IMG/VR virus record: IMGVR_UViG_3300021438_000027
Coordinates: 1 to 41,065 of that record
Reading direction: 5' to 3' (one strand)
DNA: 41,065 nt
Source of the DNA: a virus
Shown: positions 15,301 through 23,882 of the stretch, piece by piece
Layout: each line of letters opens with the position of its first letter
Numbering within the stretch: position 1 is the stretch's first letter
Translations under genes and position numbers: made by a program
The notes under the pieces: model-generated
Seen by the model: only the letters and a program-made list of their open reading frames with translations
The model's database searches: none
What the model was told of the DNA's origin: nothing

Positions 15301-17933
15301 TATGGGGTCATGATTTTATCTCTAGCCGACAACTTATTAATTGCAGGCATGAGTTGTTTAGCCATTACTTTACCATCTACCACTAAGTTAGCTTCTACTA
15401 CAATTGTCTGCTGCCCAGAAGATGAAGAAGTTTCACCTGTAAGTGCCCTATTGAGGTCATTACCTGTTTTCTCCTTGTAATTGCGCATATACTCTTCGTA
15501 TATCTTGCGTTGAGCTTCATTCTTAGGTGCAATATCGGAAGACGTTAAGTTAGACGGATTGCTGAGGGTAGTTCGTATAGACTTAAACCATTGACCATTC
15601 TCCATCTGTATTTCAGATAGTGAGCTAATCTGTGCCTGCTTAACTGCATCGTCCAAAGTTTGCCTATAACTATTGAGAGCCAAATCAGCATCACTGAGAG
15701 CGTTCATCTGCCGCTTAATCTTGCCAGTAGTCTTGTCAATGGAGTCACCTAAATTATCATAGGAATCAGCAGCATCGTTAGAAGTACTCGCTGTGAATAT
15801 ACAACCCAACGCAAGAGCACCAAGTCCTAGAGTGAGTCCGGCTATAGATGCTGCAAGTAAACTATTTACACCCACAGCAGTTAGTGAGAAAGCAATCCAG
15901 TTAAATAGTTTAACCACACCCGTAACCAACAGATTCTCGGTAACAAGCAACCTCAATGCTACTAGTGCCAGTGACCTTGCCCAATACAAAGTAGCCGTAG
16001 CAGCTAGGAATCCAACGGTCTTCCACAACCAAGCTGCATCAAAGAGTGGGCTAATTATTCTACCAAAAACACCCATCTTTTCAATCGCCCAACTAACCAT
16101 TGAACCAAGACCTTGAAAAGTGTGTGCTATCGCAGTGAAAACATAGGTAAAACCCTCAACGAGGTCCATAACTGCTTCAACATATGTGAATAGGTTTTTA
16201 GCACTCTGTTGTGAACCTATTTTACCTAAAGCATCCCATAATTCAGTAGATATTTTGGCACTGTGAGTCTCTCTATTGTAATTAGCGAAAGCCTCTGACA
16301 CAAACATCAGCATACCACCCAAATGTTGTAACCAACCAGTAAATCCTTGTTGCTGCTGTTCGTTACCTGCCATCACAGACTTAAAGTGCTGAATAGCCTT
16401 ACCTGCCAAAGTAGCCACTTGTGCTATGAGTAGGAACCACTTGAACATTGAACTACTAACCAACGCAGTACCTAAACTGGCAAAGTTGGTAGCCAACCCT
16501 GCAATACCACCTTCGAGTTTGACTATTCTAACCAAAGCAGCACCCACGTGTGAGCCTATAAGTCCGAAACCTTTGGCGAGCATTTTAGCACCCAATAGGT
16601 TAACGGCAATAGCCCCTGCCAAAGCAGAAAGCATTGTTACAACACTCCAAAATACATGACCGAAAGTAGTGGCTGAAAACACTTTTATCACTTTTATACC
16701 AACGCTAACTAGATTGAGGAAAGCTGTAACAACCGGTCCTATTGAATTACCTATTTCAGCAAATAAACTAGGTAAATCCATCTGCGTGATAGCTGCCCAA
16801 GTAAACGCTGTTGAGGTGCGTATCTTATCCAATGTACGACTATACCTAGTACCCGGAGACATTGCTTTCTCGAAAGCCTTGGATATATCTCCGATGCCTA
16901 TTTTAAGTTCTTTAAGACTTTCAGGTAATTTCTGACCCATTGAGTCTTCTAACAACTTACGTAGCGGAATACCGGCTGCGGCAGCTTGATACAACTCCCT
17001 AGATGTAATCTTACCGTTCGCAGCAATTTTCTCCAACTCCCTACTGAATCTATTCAATTCTGCCGGACCTCTACCTACAACAGTAAGGAAGTCTGACACA
17101 TTTTTAGTCAAGGGTAAAGCTACATCAGCACCAATACCTTGTGACAACATCAAGTCCGCAGCTTTTAGTTCATTCTCAAAACCCATCATAGGGTTATCGG
17201 TAGATGCCTTACGCAAAAAAGCAAAGGCTTCTTCTGCTTTCGCAGCCGAGCCTAAGAAACCGTCCAACGTTAATTTAGCCTTTTCAAATCGCATTTCAAT
17301 CTGAGCACCTTTCAGAGCGAGTCCTAAGCCTACAACAGATGCAACAAGCATATTGACACCCACAACAGCGTTTCTAGTCATTTCTGCTTCCCACGCCTCC
17401 ATAGCCACCTTAGCTTCACGCATTGCCTCTGCACTAGCATCAATAGCTTTATTGAGTTCCATTTGGGCTTTAAATTGAGTAAGATAGTTTTGAGCGTTTA
17501 TCTTATTCAATTCAGCCATTGCTGCATCAATTTCCATCTTAGTAGACATCTCTTCTACGTAAGCCTTTTCTCGAAGCCCGGCTAATTCTATCTGTTGTTC
17601 AGTCTCTAATTGAGCTATTTGCAGTTTACGAATACTGGCGGCTTCAAATTCAGCAGCGGAAGCCATCTGTGCTTCACGCTCAACGTCAATCATTGATATG
17701 TACCGCCTAGCATCAGTCATGCCGTCATAGGCAGGGTTTTTCATAGACATCATGTAACGTCCATTTTCAACCCACCTACGAACGGAATCAGTTGAAGCAG
17801 TTTCCAAAGAAGTAGAAGCGGATGCAAGTTTAGCCATCTGCGACTGTATCTGTTTAGACGTAGCAGAAAAGTCGTCTACAAGGTAAAATTGTAAACCGAA
17901 CCCTTCATCGTATGACCCAACTTGTACACCCAT
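15300..17933 (-). CDS. tape measure protein
   Basis: This 877-residue protein is the longest here and sits directly after the tail chaperone gene, the standard place. Residues about 30-190 are charged coiled coil (AQLETEQQIELAGLREK and similar). Around residues 220-300 is the conserved tape-measure domain with AEEAFAFLRKASTDNPMMGF and then LMLSQGIGADVA. Several hydrophobic segments follow, such as VGVNMLVASVVGLGLAL and ASIAGLTLGLGALALG, which could insert into the host membrane. At roughly 0.15 nm per residue the tail would be about 130 nm long. It sets tail length and is ejected on infection. No transglycosylase or peptidase domain was seen. Confidence 0.92.
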   Translation of the reverse strand: MGVQVGSYDEGFGLQFYLVDDFSATSKQIQSQMAKLASASTSLETASTDSVRRWVENGRYMMSMKNPAYDGMTDARRYISMIDVEREAQMASAAEFEAASIRKLQIAQLETEQQIELAGLREKAYVEEMSTKMEIDAAMAELNKINAQNYLTQFKAQMELNKAIDASAEAMREAKVAMEAWEAEMTRNAVVGVNMLVASVVGLGLALKGAQIEMRFEKAKLTLDGFLGSAAKAEEAFAFLRKASTDNPMMGFENELKAADLMLSQGIGADVALPLTKNVSDFLTVVGRGPAELNRFSRELEKIAANGKITSRELYQAAAAGIPLRKLLEDSMGQKLPESLKELKIGIGDISKAFEKAMSPGTRYSRTLDKIRTSTAFTWAAITQMDLPSLFAEIGNSIGPVVTAFLNLVSVGIKVIKVFSATTFGHVFWSVVTMLSALAGAIAVNLLGAKMLAKGFGLIGSHVGAALVRIVKLEGGIAGLATNFASLGTALVSSSMFKWFLLIAQVATLAGKAIQHFKSVMAGNEQQQQGFTGWLQHLGGMLMFVSEAFANYNRETHSAKISTELWDALGKIGSQQSAKNLFTYVEAVMDLVEGFTYVFTAIAHTFQGLGSMVSWAIEKMGVFGRIISPLFDAAWLWKTVGFLAATATLYWARSLALVALRLLVTENLLVTGVVKLFNWIAFSLTAVGVNSLLAASIAGLTLGLGALALGCIFTASTSNDAADSYDNLGDSIDKTTGKIKRQMNALSDADLALNSYRQTLDDAVKQAQISSLSEIQMENGQWFKSIRTTLSNPSNLTSSDIAPKNEAQRKIYEEYMRNYKEKTGNDLNRALTGETSSSSGQQTIVVEANLVVDGKVMAKQLMPAINKLSARDKIMTP

Positions 17934-17940
17934 TATCTAC

Positions 17941-18108
17941 TTATTTCTTTTTAAACTGCTTGTTGTACTCTTCAATATCTTTTGTTATCCACTCTAAGTA
18001 TTTACCGTACTGCTTAGGGGTAAGTTCCATAAATTCAGTGTAGGTAAAATTCAAATCATTCTGACAGAATATGTAATAAAGTCGGTCTAAATCCTGCCAG
18101 CCGGGAAG
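17941..18108 (-). CDS. -1 frameshift extension of tail assembly chaperone
   Basis: This frame has no start codon of its own near the beginning. It is open from the slippery site to a TAA at 17941-17943. Read after a -1 shift at 18108-18114 it adds 55 residues (LPGWQDLDRLYYIFCQNDLN, then FTYTEFMELTPKQYGKYLEW and a Lys-rich end). This replaces the six residues FPAGRI that the unshifted frame would add. The predicted fusion is 331 residues, against 282 for the short form. The extended protein ends seven bases before the tape-measure ATG. This is the gpG/gpGT arrangement of lambda and E/E' of P2. The fold of the extension (aromatic and helical) is compatible with a domain that binds the tape measure. 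Confidence 0.82.
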   Translation of the reverse strand, partial: LPGWQDLDRLYYIFCQNDLNFTYTEFMELTPKQYGKYLEWITKDIEEYNKQFKKK

Positions 18109-18935
18109 AAAAAAGATAAGTCAGTTGTCAAGTCCACAACTACTTTTCTTTCCGCAGGTGGTAACAAAATAGCCTCCGGGTGTTCAAACCTGATAGTAGT
18201 ATTCGCATCACCTTCTGCAAGACGGATAGTTGCCCTTAGACGGTCTAAATTCTTGGCAGACATTTCTTCCAAATCGTGCATTTGAACTGCTACAAAGGTC
18301 ACGTCTTGCGGACGTTTCCAAGCCAGTTTACGGCACATGAGTAAGGTGTTTGTATTCCTCTTATCACTTGATAGTAAAATAGCTTCTGATTGACCGTTCA
18401 TGCGAACAAACCTGAACTCTGTATCACCCAATTTGTAGAAGCACGGCTCCGATAAGTTTGAGGTATCGGCATTATACTGGCTCAAACTAGTGGCAGCTTT
18501 ATCATAGTCAGCAGGCTTCAACAAATCAAGACCTTCGAGTTTGTCAGCTTCCAGTAATTTAGGTGCTACAGAATCGAAGAACTTACCATTCACGTCCACT
18601 AAAATCTCCTTGCTTAGTTCAGTGCCTTTAGTCCCTTCCGCAATGGACTCATATCGGAAGAAATAAGAAATCTGCTCAGGCATTTCCTCGGAGTGTACTT
18701 TAATAGCACCAAGTATGTATCTTTTGTCAACTACCGGAATCTGCTTTACAAATTCCAATGACTCTTTAGTTTCACTCACCTGAATATTGCCGTAAGACAA
18801 AAGTAGGTAAGCAAATACCTTGTTCATGCCGCCTATAGTATCAGTCATATCCGACACTAAGCCTTGTACTTTACCGTTAATACCTCTCGCTGTGAAAGAT
18901 ACGCCGGATGGGGTTGTTCCTTGAAACGTGTTCAT
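18087..18935 (-). CDS. tail assembly chaperone, short form
   Basis: This 282-residue protein is encoded between the tube gene and the tape measure, the place of tail assembly chaperones. I take the ATG at 18935 (MNTFQGTTPSGVSFTARG); the longer frame begins only with a TTG that overlaps the promoter. It is mixed alpha/beta, with a C-terminal helical stretch DLEEMSAKNLDRLRATIRLA. It stops at a TAG just after a slippery T_TTT_TTC, where a -1 shift would extend it. It is longer than most chaperones of this kind (often about 100-200 residues), so an additional domain is possible. Chaperones of this kind coat the tape measure during tail assembly and are usually absent from mature virions. Confidence 0.75.
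   Translation of the reverse strand: MNTFQGTTPSGVSFTARGINGKVQGLVSDMTDTIGGMNKVFAYLLLSYGNIQVSETKESLEFVKQIPVVDKRYILGAIKVHSEEMPEQISYFFRYESIAEGTKGTELSKEILVDVNGKFFDSVAPKLLEADKLEGLDLLKPADYDKAATSLSQYNADTSNLSEPCFYKLGDTEFRFVRMNGQSEAILLSSDKRNTNTLLMCRKLAWKRPQDVTFVAVQMHDLEEMSAKNLDRLRATIRLAEGDANTTIRFEHPEAILLPPAERKVVVDLTTDLSFFFPAGRI
18108..18114 (-). promoter_or_regulatory. -1 ribosomal frameshift slippery heptamer T_TTT_TTC
   Basis: In the chaperone frame the codons are TCT TTT TTC, giving the canonical X_XXY_YYZ heptamer T TTT TTC. It lies six codons before the zero-frame stop. A -1 shift here enters a frame open for 55 codons. I could not confirm a strong downstream stem or pseudoknot by eye. Confidence 0.82.
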
Positions 18936-18954
18936 GTAATTAATTTTTAGTACA

Positions 18955-18962
18955 CAAATATA
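18955..18962 (-). promoter_or_regulatory. -7 promoter element TATATTTG before chaperone gene
   Basis: TATATTTG matches TAnnTTTG exactly. It lies 19 bases upstream of the ATG at 18935 and starts just after the terminator T-tract. It would start the chaperone/tape-measure/baseplate transcript with a short leader. Confidence 0.6.
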
Positions 18963-18963
18963 C

Positions 18964-18996
18964 AAATAAAAATGGCGATTCCTTACGAAACCGCCA
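18964..18996 (-). terminator. Rho-independent terminator after tail tube gene
   Basis: On the minus strand a 10-bp stem (TGGCGGTTTC/GGAATCGCCA, with two G-U pairs) closes a GTAA tetraloop and is followed by TTTTTATTT. It lies 55 bases past the tube stop and ends the sheath/tube transcript, limiting expression of the chaperone and baseplate genes relative to sheath and tube. Confidence 0.85.
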
Positions 18997-19050
18997 CTTG
19001 AACACCATGCACGAAGATTACCCCTACCTATCGTACAGTATTTTTAAATG

Positions 19051-19506
19051 TTATTTAGGTTGAACCAAATCCACCGCGATAGTCACTTTGCGAGCAATGT
19101 TTTCAGATGCAGCCCTGTCGAGTTCACCGGGGTCAACCCCACATACCCAACAGCCAATGTAGGTATCTGTGCGAAGAACTACAGTACCGGTATTATCAAG
19201 TTCATGAATCCTGATAGTCTTCTTAACGTCTAAAGCATTAAGACCGCCACCAGTTACAGGGTTTTGAGCACTTAGAAGCCATTGTTCTGCCCATAAATCA
19301 GTACCTACGGTAGATGATATATTTTCGAGAACCATGTCTGACACTTTGTACCTACCCGGAGTCTTTATATCGTAGTTGGTATCTGCGTGAGTCACTTGGT
19401 CGATAGTCACTTCAGGTCTTGTAACCTTCTGACAAACGAACTGATTGAAGCCATCAATCTCTATGGAGAACCCGAACTTTTTACGGGTGTTGTTTACATT
19501 AGCCAT
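19051..19506 (-). CDS. tail tube protein
   Basis: This 151-residue protein has the size and pattern of the T4 gp19-type tube subunit. It shows FGFSIEIDGFNQFVCQKVTRP near the N-terminus, in two parts (FGFSIEIDG; FVCQKVTRPEV), TPGRYKVSDMVLENIS, and a C-terminal strand ARKVTIAVDLVQPK. The hexameric rings stack into the rigid inner tube through which DNA passes. It immediately follows the sheath gene, as in nearly all contractile phages. The transcript ends at the hairpin just downstream, so sheath and tube can be made in high amounts. Confidence 0.9.
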   Translation of the reverse strand: MANVNNTRKKFGFSIEIDGFNQFVCQKVTRPEVTIDQVTHADTNYDIKTPGRYKVSDMVLENISSTVGTDLWAEQWLLSAQNPVTGGGLNALDVKKTIRIHELDNTGTVVLRTDTYIGCWVCGVDPGELDRAASENIARKVTIAVDLVQPK

Positions 19507-19528
19507 GTCTGTGTATAGTATTTAGTGG

Positions 19529-21418
19529 TTAAACAACTTTGAATGAGATACCGGAATTAGTTACACCCAATTCTATGTTGATGTATTTCAACTGAACAGT
19601 AGGTGAAACCTGAATAGCTACTTTGTAAGCACCTGCTGAGATAGTCTGTGAGGTATTCAGACTAGCCTGTGAAGCATTTACAACGTCTTGGTCGCCAACA
19701 ATAATATAGTCACCTAATGCCCTGTTGTCTTTCGCGTACTTCAAGCCTGCTTCAAGTACGTTAACGACATTTTTCCAAGTGATTGGGTCGTTAGGCTCGA
19801 AATAGAACTTAGGAGTCATTGCAAAAATATAGCGATACAACCAAATAAGGAACTCAGCTACACCTGCTTCAGACAGCAACGATGTTTGGTCGCGATATAA
19901 ACTACGGTTGTTAAAGATAACGAGATTCTTGTCGGTGTCTTTCTTAATCCAGTTAACACCTGCATTATCGGCTCTGAGTGCCCAAGATGCTCTCGAAGGT
20001 GTTGAAATGTCAACAATCAGGTCTTTTGCGTTGTCAATAAGACCTCTCGTGTAACCTGCGAATGAGTACCAAGGGTAGTAGTTATTGTCCCTTTTAGACA
20101 TTGCAGCAGCAACCGCAGATGTTTCACTATAGTTACCCCAAGTATTCGTCTGACTATTGAGCAATTGTAAACCACTCATTGACATGAATCCTCTGTAGCT
20201 ATTAACAGGAGAATGGCTATAAGAGCCTGTACCGTTGCGGTAATCTTCCACTGTTTGAATAGTCGCACCTACCGGAGTACCGACAATAAAGCCCATATCT
20301 TGACGACTATCACAATAGTTTGCAAGCGCAATATCCATTGTAGGGTCAATGATATTTGGAACCCAAATCTTGTTACAATCCAAGTCAGCATCAAGGGCAT
20401 ACATGTTAGTTGCAGCAAGTGAACCACCTACGTAATCAGAAGCAGACATCGCGTTAGAATCAGCACCACTGCTTAGAGTTAGTGTTGTACCCGGAACGAA
20501 CACGTAGCTAGACGTGAGCGTGATAGCACCCAAAAACTGACTATTAGCCAGTATCTTATTGATTGCGGTAGTTCTGTCTGAACCACTTGCCGGAACGTCT
20601 GCGAATATCTCACTAGGGAATCCCGGAAGTGATACTGTAATATCGTAGCAGTTGTACTTTTTAGATGCTGCTAATGAGATGGCAACTGTCATACTGTTAC
20701 CTAATGCACCGATGTACTTAGCGGTAAATACACCACTCGCGGTATTCACGGTAGCGTTTACACCACCTGAGAATGCTCTTACGTTAGGATTAACCACGCA
20801 GTTACCTACAAGTGCTTCAAGTGTATAAGCATTCGCAGCAGCCCCTAAAGAACTTGGGGCAGTAACCGTGAATGAACTACCTGATGCAGTACCAGTCCAG
20901 CCATTAGATAAAGCATTAAGTGCAGCAACTAGTGCTGTCACGTTAGTACTCAAACTATCTGTATGGGTTACAGTGAAACTATCAAGAATCACAATGTCCG
21001 CTTGTCCGGGGCGGTGTACTACCAAAGTAATAGTCCCGTCTGTTGTAGCAGAACGAGAATACAACGTAGCGGTAGCAGTAGCACCTACAGCAGATACGGA
21101 AGACTGTGTGTTGGTTACAGTAGCCTTAGCACCTGTGAATGTGCTAGGTTGGTTAGGGTCAACGTACTTGACGCATCTAACGACTTTACCAACGCCACCT
21201 CTTTGGAAGAAGTCGTTGGCTAGGAATGTAGAGTCACTGAAAAACTGACTACCAAAAGTTGCCTGAAACTCCTGTGGCGAACTGATTAAAGTAGGCACAC
21301 CTACCGGTCCCCAAGCAGTATTTACAAGCATCGCAACCAACCCTTGTGACGAAGTGTTGAGGATTTTGCTGTAATCAATGAGCGTAATTTCTGTCCGAGC
21401 AGAACCTTTATAGTCCAT
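19529..21418 (-). CDS. tail sheath protein
   Basis: This 629-residue protein is the contractile sheath. The N-terminus (MDYKGSARTEITLIDYSK, then VAMLVNTAWGPVGVPTLISS and FGSQF) and the C-terminus (QVSPTVQLKYINIELGV) match the conserved sheath ends that interlock between subunits. The region ITWKNVVNVLEAGLKYAKDNRA near residue 540 is also typical. Residues about 100-230 are Ser/Thr/Ala-rich beta sequence and probably an inserted surface domain, so the protein is longer than minimal sheaths (about 380-480 residues). It contracts on host contact to drive the tube through the envelope. It pairs with the tube gene 22 bases downstream. Confidence 0.92.
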   Translation of the reverse strand: MDYKGSARTEITLIDYSKILNTSSQGLVAMLVNTAWGPVGVPTLISSPQEFQATFGSQFFSDSTFLANDFFQRGGVGKVVRCVKYVDPNQPSTFTGAKATVTNTQSSVSAVGATATATLYSRSATTDGTITLVVHRPGQADIVILDSFTVTHTDSLSTNVTALVAALNALSNGWTGTASGSSFTVTAPSSLGAAANAYTLEALVGNCVVNPNVRAFSGGVNATVNTASGVFTAKYIGALGNSMTVAISLAASKKYNCYDITVSLPGFPSEIFADVPASGSDRTTAINKILANSQFLGAITLTSSYVFVPGTTLTLSSGADSNAMSASDYVGGSLAATNMYALDADLDCNKIWVPNIIDPTMDIALANYCDSRQDMGFIVGTPVGATIQTVEDYRNGTGSYSHSPVNSYRGFMSMSGLQLLNSQTNTWGNYSETSAVAAAMSKRDNNYYPWYSFAGYTRGLIDNAKDLIVDISTPSRASWALRADNAGVNWIKKDTDKNLVIFNNRSLYRDQTSLLSEAGVAEFLIWLYRYIFAMTPKFYFEPNDPITWKNVVNVLEAGLKYAKDNRALGDYIIVGDQDVVNASQASLNTSQTISAGAYKVAIQVSPTVQLKYINIELGVTNSGISFKVV

Positions 21419-21431
21419 TTATTATCAAATT

Positions 21432-21677
21432 TTATACGGTTATTAAATCGAGTTTTCTGTTTGCACCTTCCGCAATACCCTTCAATGACCAAAGAATATT
21501 AATTATTTCGGAAGGTCTAGCCTGTAGACCAGTAGTTGCCGGAATAGTTATCGTACCGGCAATTCTAGTAGGTGTACCCTCTAAATCGCACTGCACTTCG
21601 GTTATGGTATGTGCGTAACCTCCCGAAGTTTTAGCATTTTGGAGTGCAGATACTACTTCTTCTTTAGTTTTCAGCAT
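21432..21677 (-). CDS. small virion or sheath-linked protein
   Basis: This 81-residue protein is compact and probably alpha/beta, with no family I recognise. It begins MLKTKEEVVSALQNAKTSGG and ends ANRKLDLITV. It lies just upstream of the sheath gene with a 13-base gap, and a TATATTTG promoter element stands before it, so it heads the sheath/tube transcript. It could be a small head-tail joining or sheath assembly factor. That is inferred from position only. Confidence 0.75.
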   Translation of the reverse strand: MLKTKEEVVSALQNAKTSGGYAHTITEVQCDLEGTPTRIAGTITIPATTGLQARPSEIINILWSLKGIAEGANRKLDLITV

Positions 21678-21695
21678 AAAAAGTTATTTATTCCA

Positions 21696-21703
21696 CAAAT
21701 ATA
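21696..21703 (-). promoter_or_regulatory. -7 promoter element TATATTTG before sheath operon
   Basis: TATATTTG matches TAnnTTTG and lies 18 bases before the ATG at 21677, in the short gap after the repeat-protein gene. It probably drives the 81-residue gene, the sheath and the tube. Confidence 0.55.
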
Positions 21704-21723
21704 GCAATAATTCGTTTCTATCG

Positions 21724-22518
21724 CTAATAAAATGGAACATATCTAGCCACACCACCAGAATCGTGGAATTTGAAATATCCTACAGGCGCACCCATCACGT
21801 AACCAGTACCACCAACCATTGATGCAGGCAAAGAATGTGATGCAGCGGGTCTATCGGTAGTGCCTACATTCGAATAGAACGTAGGATATGCAGTTGCCCA
21901 ACTAAATATGCTATCACCACTCACATTAAGGACAACACGTTCCCCATAGTCTAAAGAAGCGTGTACCCCAAAAAATGAAGAATATAATATCCTATTATAG
22001 AAATCAACGGAAGTACCATCACCTGACGAATTAAGTACACCTGTTTGGAAATCAGCAACAATAAATTCCGAACTGTCTGAAACCTGCCTATTTGGTAAAT
22101 CAAACACCAAAACACCGGCATCATCAAATAAATGACCATTGCCCCAATCATAGGCAGGTGTCACTCCCGTACTATAAGCAACTTGGTCTTGATAACTAAG
22201 AACGTTAGTACCTGCACTATTGTACAGATAACCACTCTGAAAGTCTATGGAAGTATTACCTAAACCGTCTAATAAGACCCTATTAGCGAAGTCCATTACC
22301 TGAACCTCGCTACCATCATATAGACCCCTGTTTACAAAGTCAGCAGACAATGCTCCCTCATTAGGTGAGTTGGGACCATCTGTTATCGTACCGGTAGTCC
22401 TAATATCCATATCCAACATATCCGTAAGTATGCCGTTCAGAATACTACCAGTAATGCCACCACTACCGTTGGTTGTGATGTCAGCATCTATTGCAATTTT
22501 TATGTCCTCGCTATTCAT
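21724..22518 (-). CDS. beta-repeat structural protein
   Basis: This 264-residue protein is built mainly from about eight imperfect repeats of 16 residues. Examples are VMDFANRVLLDGLGNT, SIDFQSGYLYNSAGTN, AYDWGNGHLFDDAGVL and SVDFYNRILYSSFFGV. The pattern is roughly xxDFxNRxLYDSSGxx, with regular Asp/Phe, Leu and Gly positions, which suggests a beta-solenoid or triple-stranded fibre shaft. N-terminal residues 1-50 would anchor it and the last 50 form a separate cap. It lies between the terminator-like protein and the sheath operon. It could be a neck whisker, collar fibre or minor tail fibre. Repeat structure is visible; the role is inferred. Confidence 0.78.
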   Translation of the reverse strand: MNSEDIKIAIDADITTNGSGGITGSILNGILTDMLDMDIRTTGTITDGPNSPNEGALSADFVNRGLYDGSEVQVMDFANRVLLDGLGNTSIDFQSGYLYNSAGTNVLSYQDQVAYSTGVTPAYDWGNGHLFDDAGVLVFDLPNRQVSDSSEFIVADFQTGVLNSSGDGTSVDFYNRILYSSFFGVHASLDYGERVVLNVSGDSIFSWATAYPTFYSNVGTTDRPAASHSLPASMVGGTGYVMGAPVGYFKFHDSGGVARYVPFY

Positions 22519-22519
22519 A

Positions 22520-23392
22520 TTAAATAAACGTTACAGGGTGGTCAATAGATAGTATTGCAGGTACATCTCCGACAAGCCTGTCAGGTATTACTCTTGCATC
22601 TACTACCATAAATTTATAAATACGTTCAGTTATACTGAACGCTGAAACATCGCTTGTACCTCTCTCTTCTATCAAAAACTTATCTGACACCGAATCACCA
22701 TTATCGTCAACAGCATCTAAGTATTTGAAACCGTACAGTAAATCAAGAATAAGTTGATTGAGGTAGCTATCATCAGCAGGGCTCTGGCATACAGTTCTTA
22801 CTTCATACTCCAAGTTAACAGATGCAGCATTCTCAAATTTCTGATAAACAGTAGTTTCATCAGGCGTTGGTGTACTGCTGACAAACCTATAAGTATATTT
22901 ACCATGTACTGAGCCTTTAGATATACCGCGATGAATAACTGCTATGCTTGATATTTCCTTTCTACCCTTATTCTCAGGTATTGAGGTGCTCTTAATAACT
23001 ATAGGGTTGTTGATGGCTGCAAGTGCCTCATTGTAAGCTGTAAGAGCTTGTACATCGGTATAGACTGTCAGTATGTTCAGGTAAAATCCTGAGCCGCTAC
23101 CACCGGTGCATGATACTTCATTCTGAACAGTATAACCAGTACCCACATCACTAATAGTGAATCCGGTAACTACACCTGATACGTTTACAGTGGTAATGAG
23201 TAGTCTAGCCGGATTAACGCCACCAGTTACAGTAAGTATGTCCCCAACTTCGTAAGACACACCGCCTGAATCCACAGTATAGCTACTTATACCGCCACCC
23301 CTGAAAAGCTGAATATCAGGACACTTGTCATCTAAGACAAGTTGTTTCCTGATTACTTCAAAAATGCCATTATTTACGTTAGCTACTGTCAT
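22520..23392 (-). CDS. tail terminator-like protein with inserted beta domain
   Basis: This 290-residue protein looks like a neck or tail-terminator protein. The N-terminal segment (VNNGIFEVIRKQLVLDDKCP) and the C-terminal half (NLEYEVRTVCQSPADDSYLN, later SITERIYKFMVVDARVIP) fit that call. It has a Gly-rich domain inserted at about residues 32-110. That insert contains two related halves, TVDSGGVSYEVGDILTVTGG and TISDVGTGYTVQNEVSCTGG, matching a GxGYxxGDxLTVTGG-type module often seen as an add-on in phage structural proteins. It would cap the tail and contact the head connector. The neck assignment comes from gene order. Confidence 0.65.
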   Translation of the reverse strand: MTVANVNNGIFEVIRKQLVLDDKCPDIQLFRGGGISSYTVDSGGVSYEVGDILTVTGGVNPARLLITTVNVSGVVTGFTISDVGTGYTVQNEVSCTGGSGSGFYLNILTVYTDVQALTAYNEALAAINNPIVIKSTSIPENKGRKEISSIAVIHRGISKGSVHGKYTYRFVSSTPTPDETTVYQKFENAASVNLEYEVRTVCQSPADDSYLNQLILDLLYGFKYLDAVDDNGDSVSDKFLIEERGTSDVSAFSITERIYKFMVVDARVIPDRLVGDVPAILSIDHPVTFI

Positions 23393-23880
23393 AAACTTTT
23401 CAGCCGGGCTTTGATTATTTGAGAGTGCTTGATGGCAAGCATGTAGTGTATTGACTGCTCACCTGCCGGGGTAAATAATGGTCTAGCAGGTATTCCTAAA
23501 CTTTCGGAGCCAAATTCAAGTATAGGTGCAACATCTGCAACAGGTATTGACCTACTGTGCCCCGACATCGCTGAAGCATCTTTAGACACGCCTGCAAATG
23601 CCGAATATCTATTTTTATTCACCGCGTAATAAATGTTCTTCAAGAACGTACCAGTTTCCATGTAAGGCTCAACCTCGTAGCCCAACTTTTGTTTTCTACG
23701 CTTAGTGTAAGGTGCTAAATCTGCCCAATCCCACCCATGAATAATCATAGTCTGCAACCGGGCTTTAGCAAATATCGCCCAATCTTTAAGGGTATCATGA
23801 GCATAGGTTTTAAACACCGAATTTAGTTCGGCTACTTGTTTAGTCACCTTAGTCCACTCACCTATTTTTCTTACAGACAT
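23389..23880 (-). CDS. phage virion morphogenesis protein (gpG/gp10-like)
   Basis: This 163-residue protein shows the C-terminal signature IPARPLFTPAGEQ found in Mu gpG and HK97 gp10-like neck proteins. The central WADLAPYTKRRKQKLG and ETGTFLKNIYYAV correspond to the family pattern WxPLxxxTxxRK and a following strand. Such proteins join the head connector to the tail. It overlaps the upstream end of the terminator-like gene by four bases and is preceded by two connector-like genes. Confidence 0.8.
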   Translation of the reverse strand: MSVRKIGEWTKVTKQVAELNSVFKTYAHDTLKDWAIFAKARLQTMIIHGWDWADLAPYTKRRKQKLGYEVEPYMETGTFLKNIYYAVNKNRYSAFAGVSKDASAMSGHSRSIPVADVAPILEFGSESLGIPARPLFTPAGEQSIHYMLAIKHSQIIKARLKSL

Positions 23881-23882
23881 TA

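Noticed and set aside
15793-16116. Plus-strand frame inside the tape measure gene
   Set aside because: Shadow of the hydrophobic tape-measure segments; no promoter or partner.
20868-21248. Plus-strand open frame of 126 residues inside the sheath gene
   Set aside because: It has low-complexity Val/Thr/Leu composition typical of the antisense of a Ser/Thr/Ala-rich coding region, with no leader.
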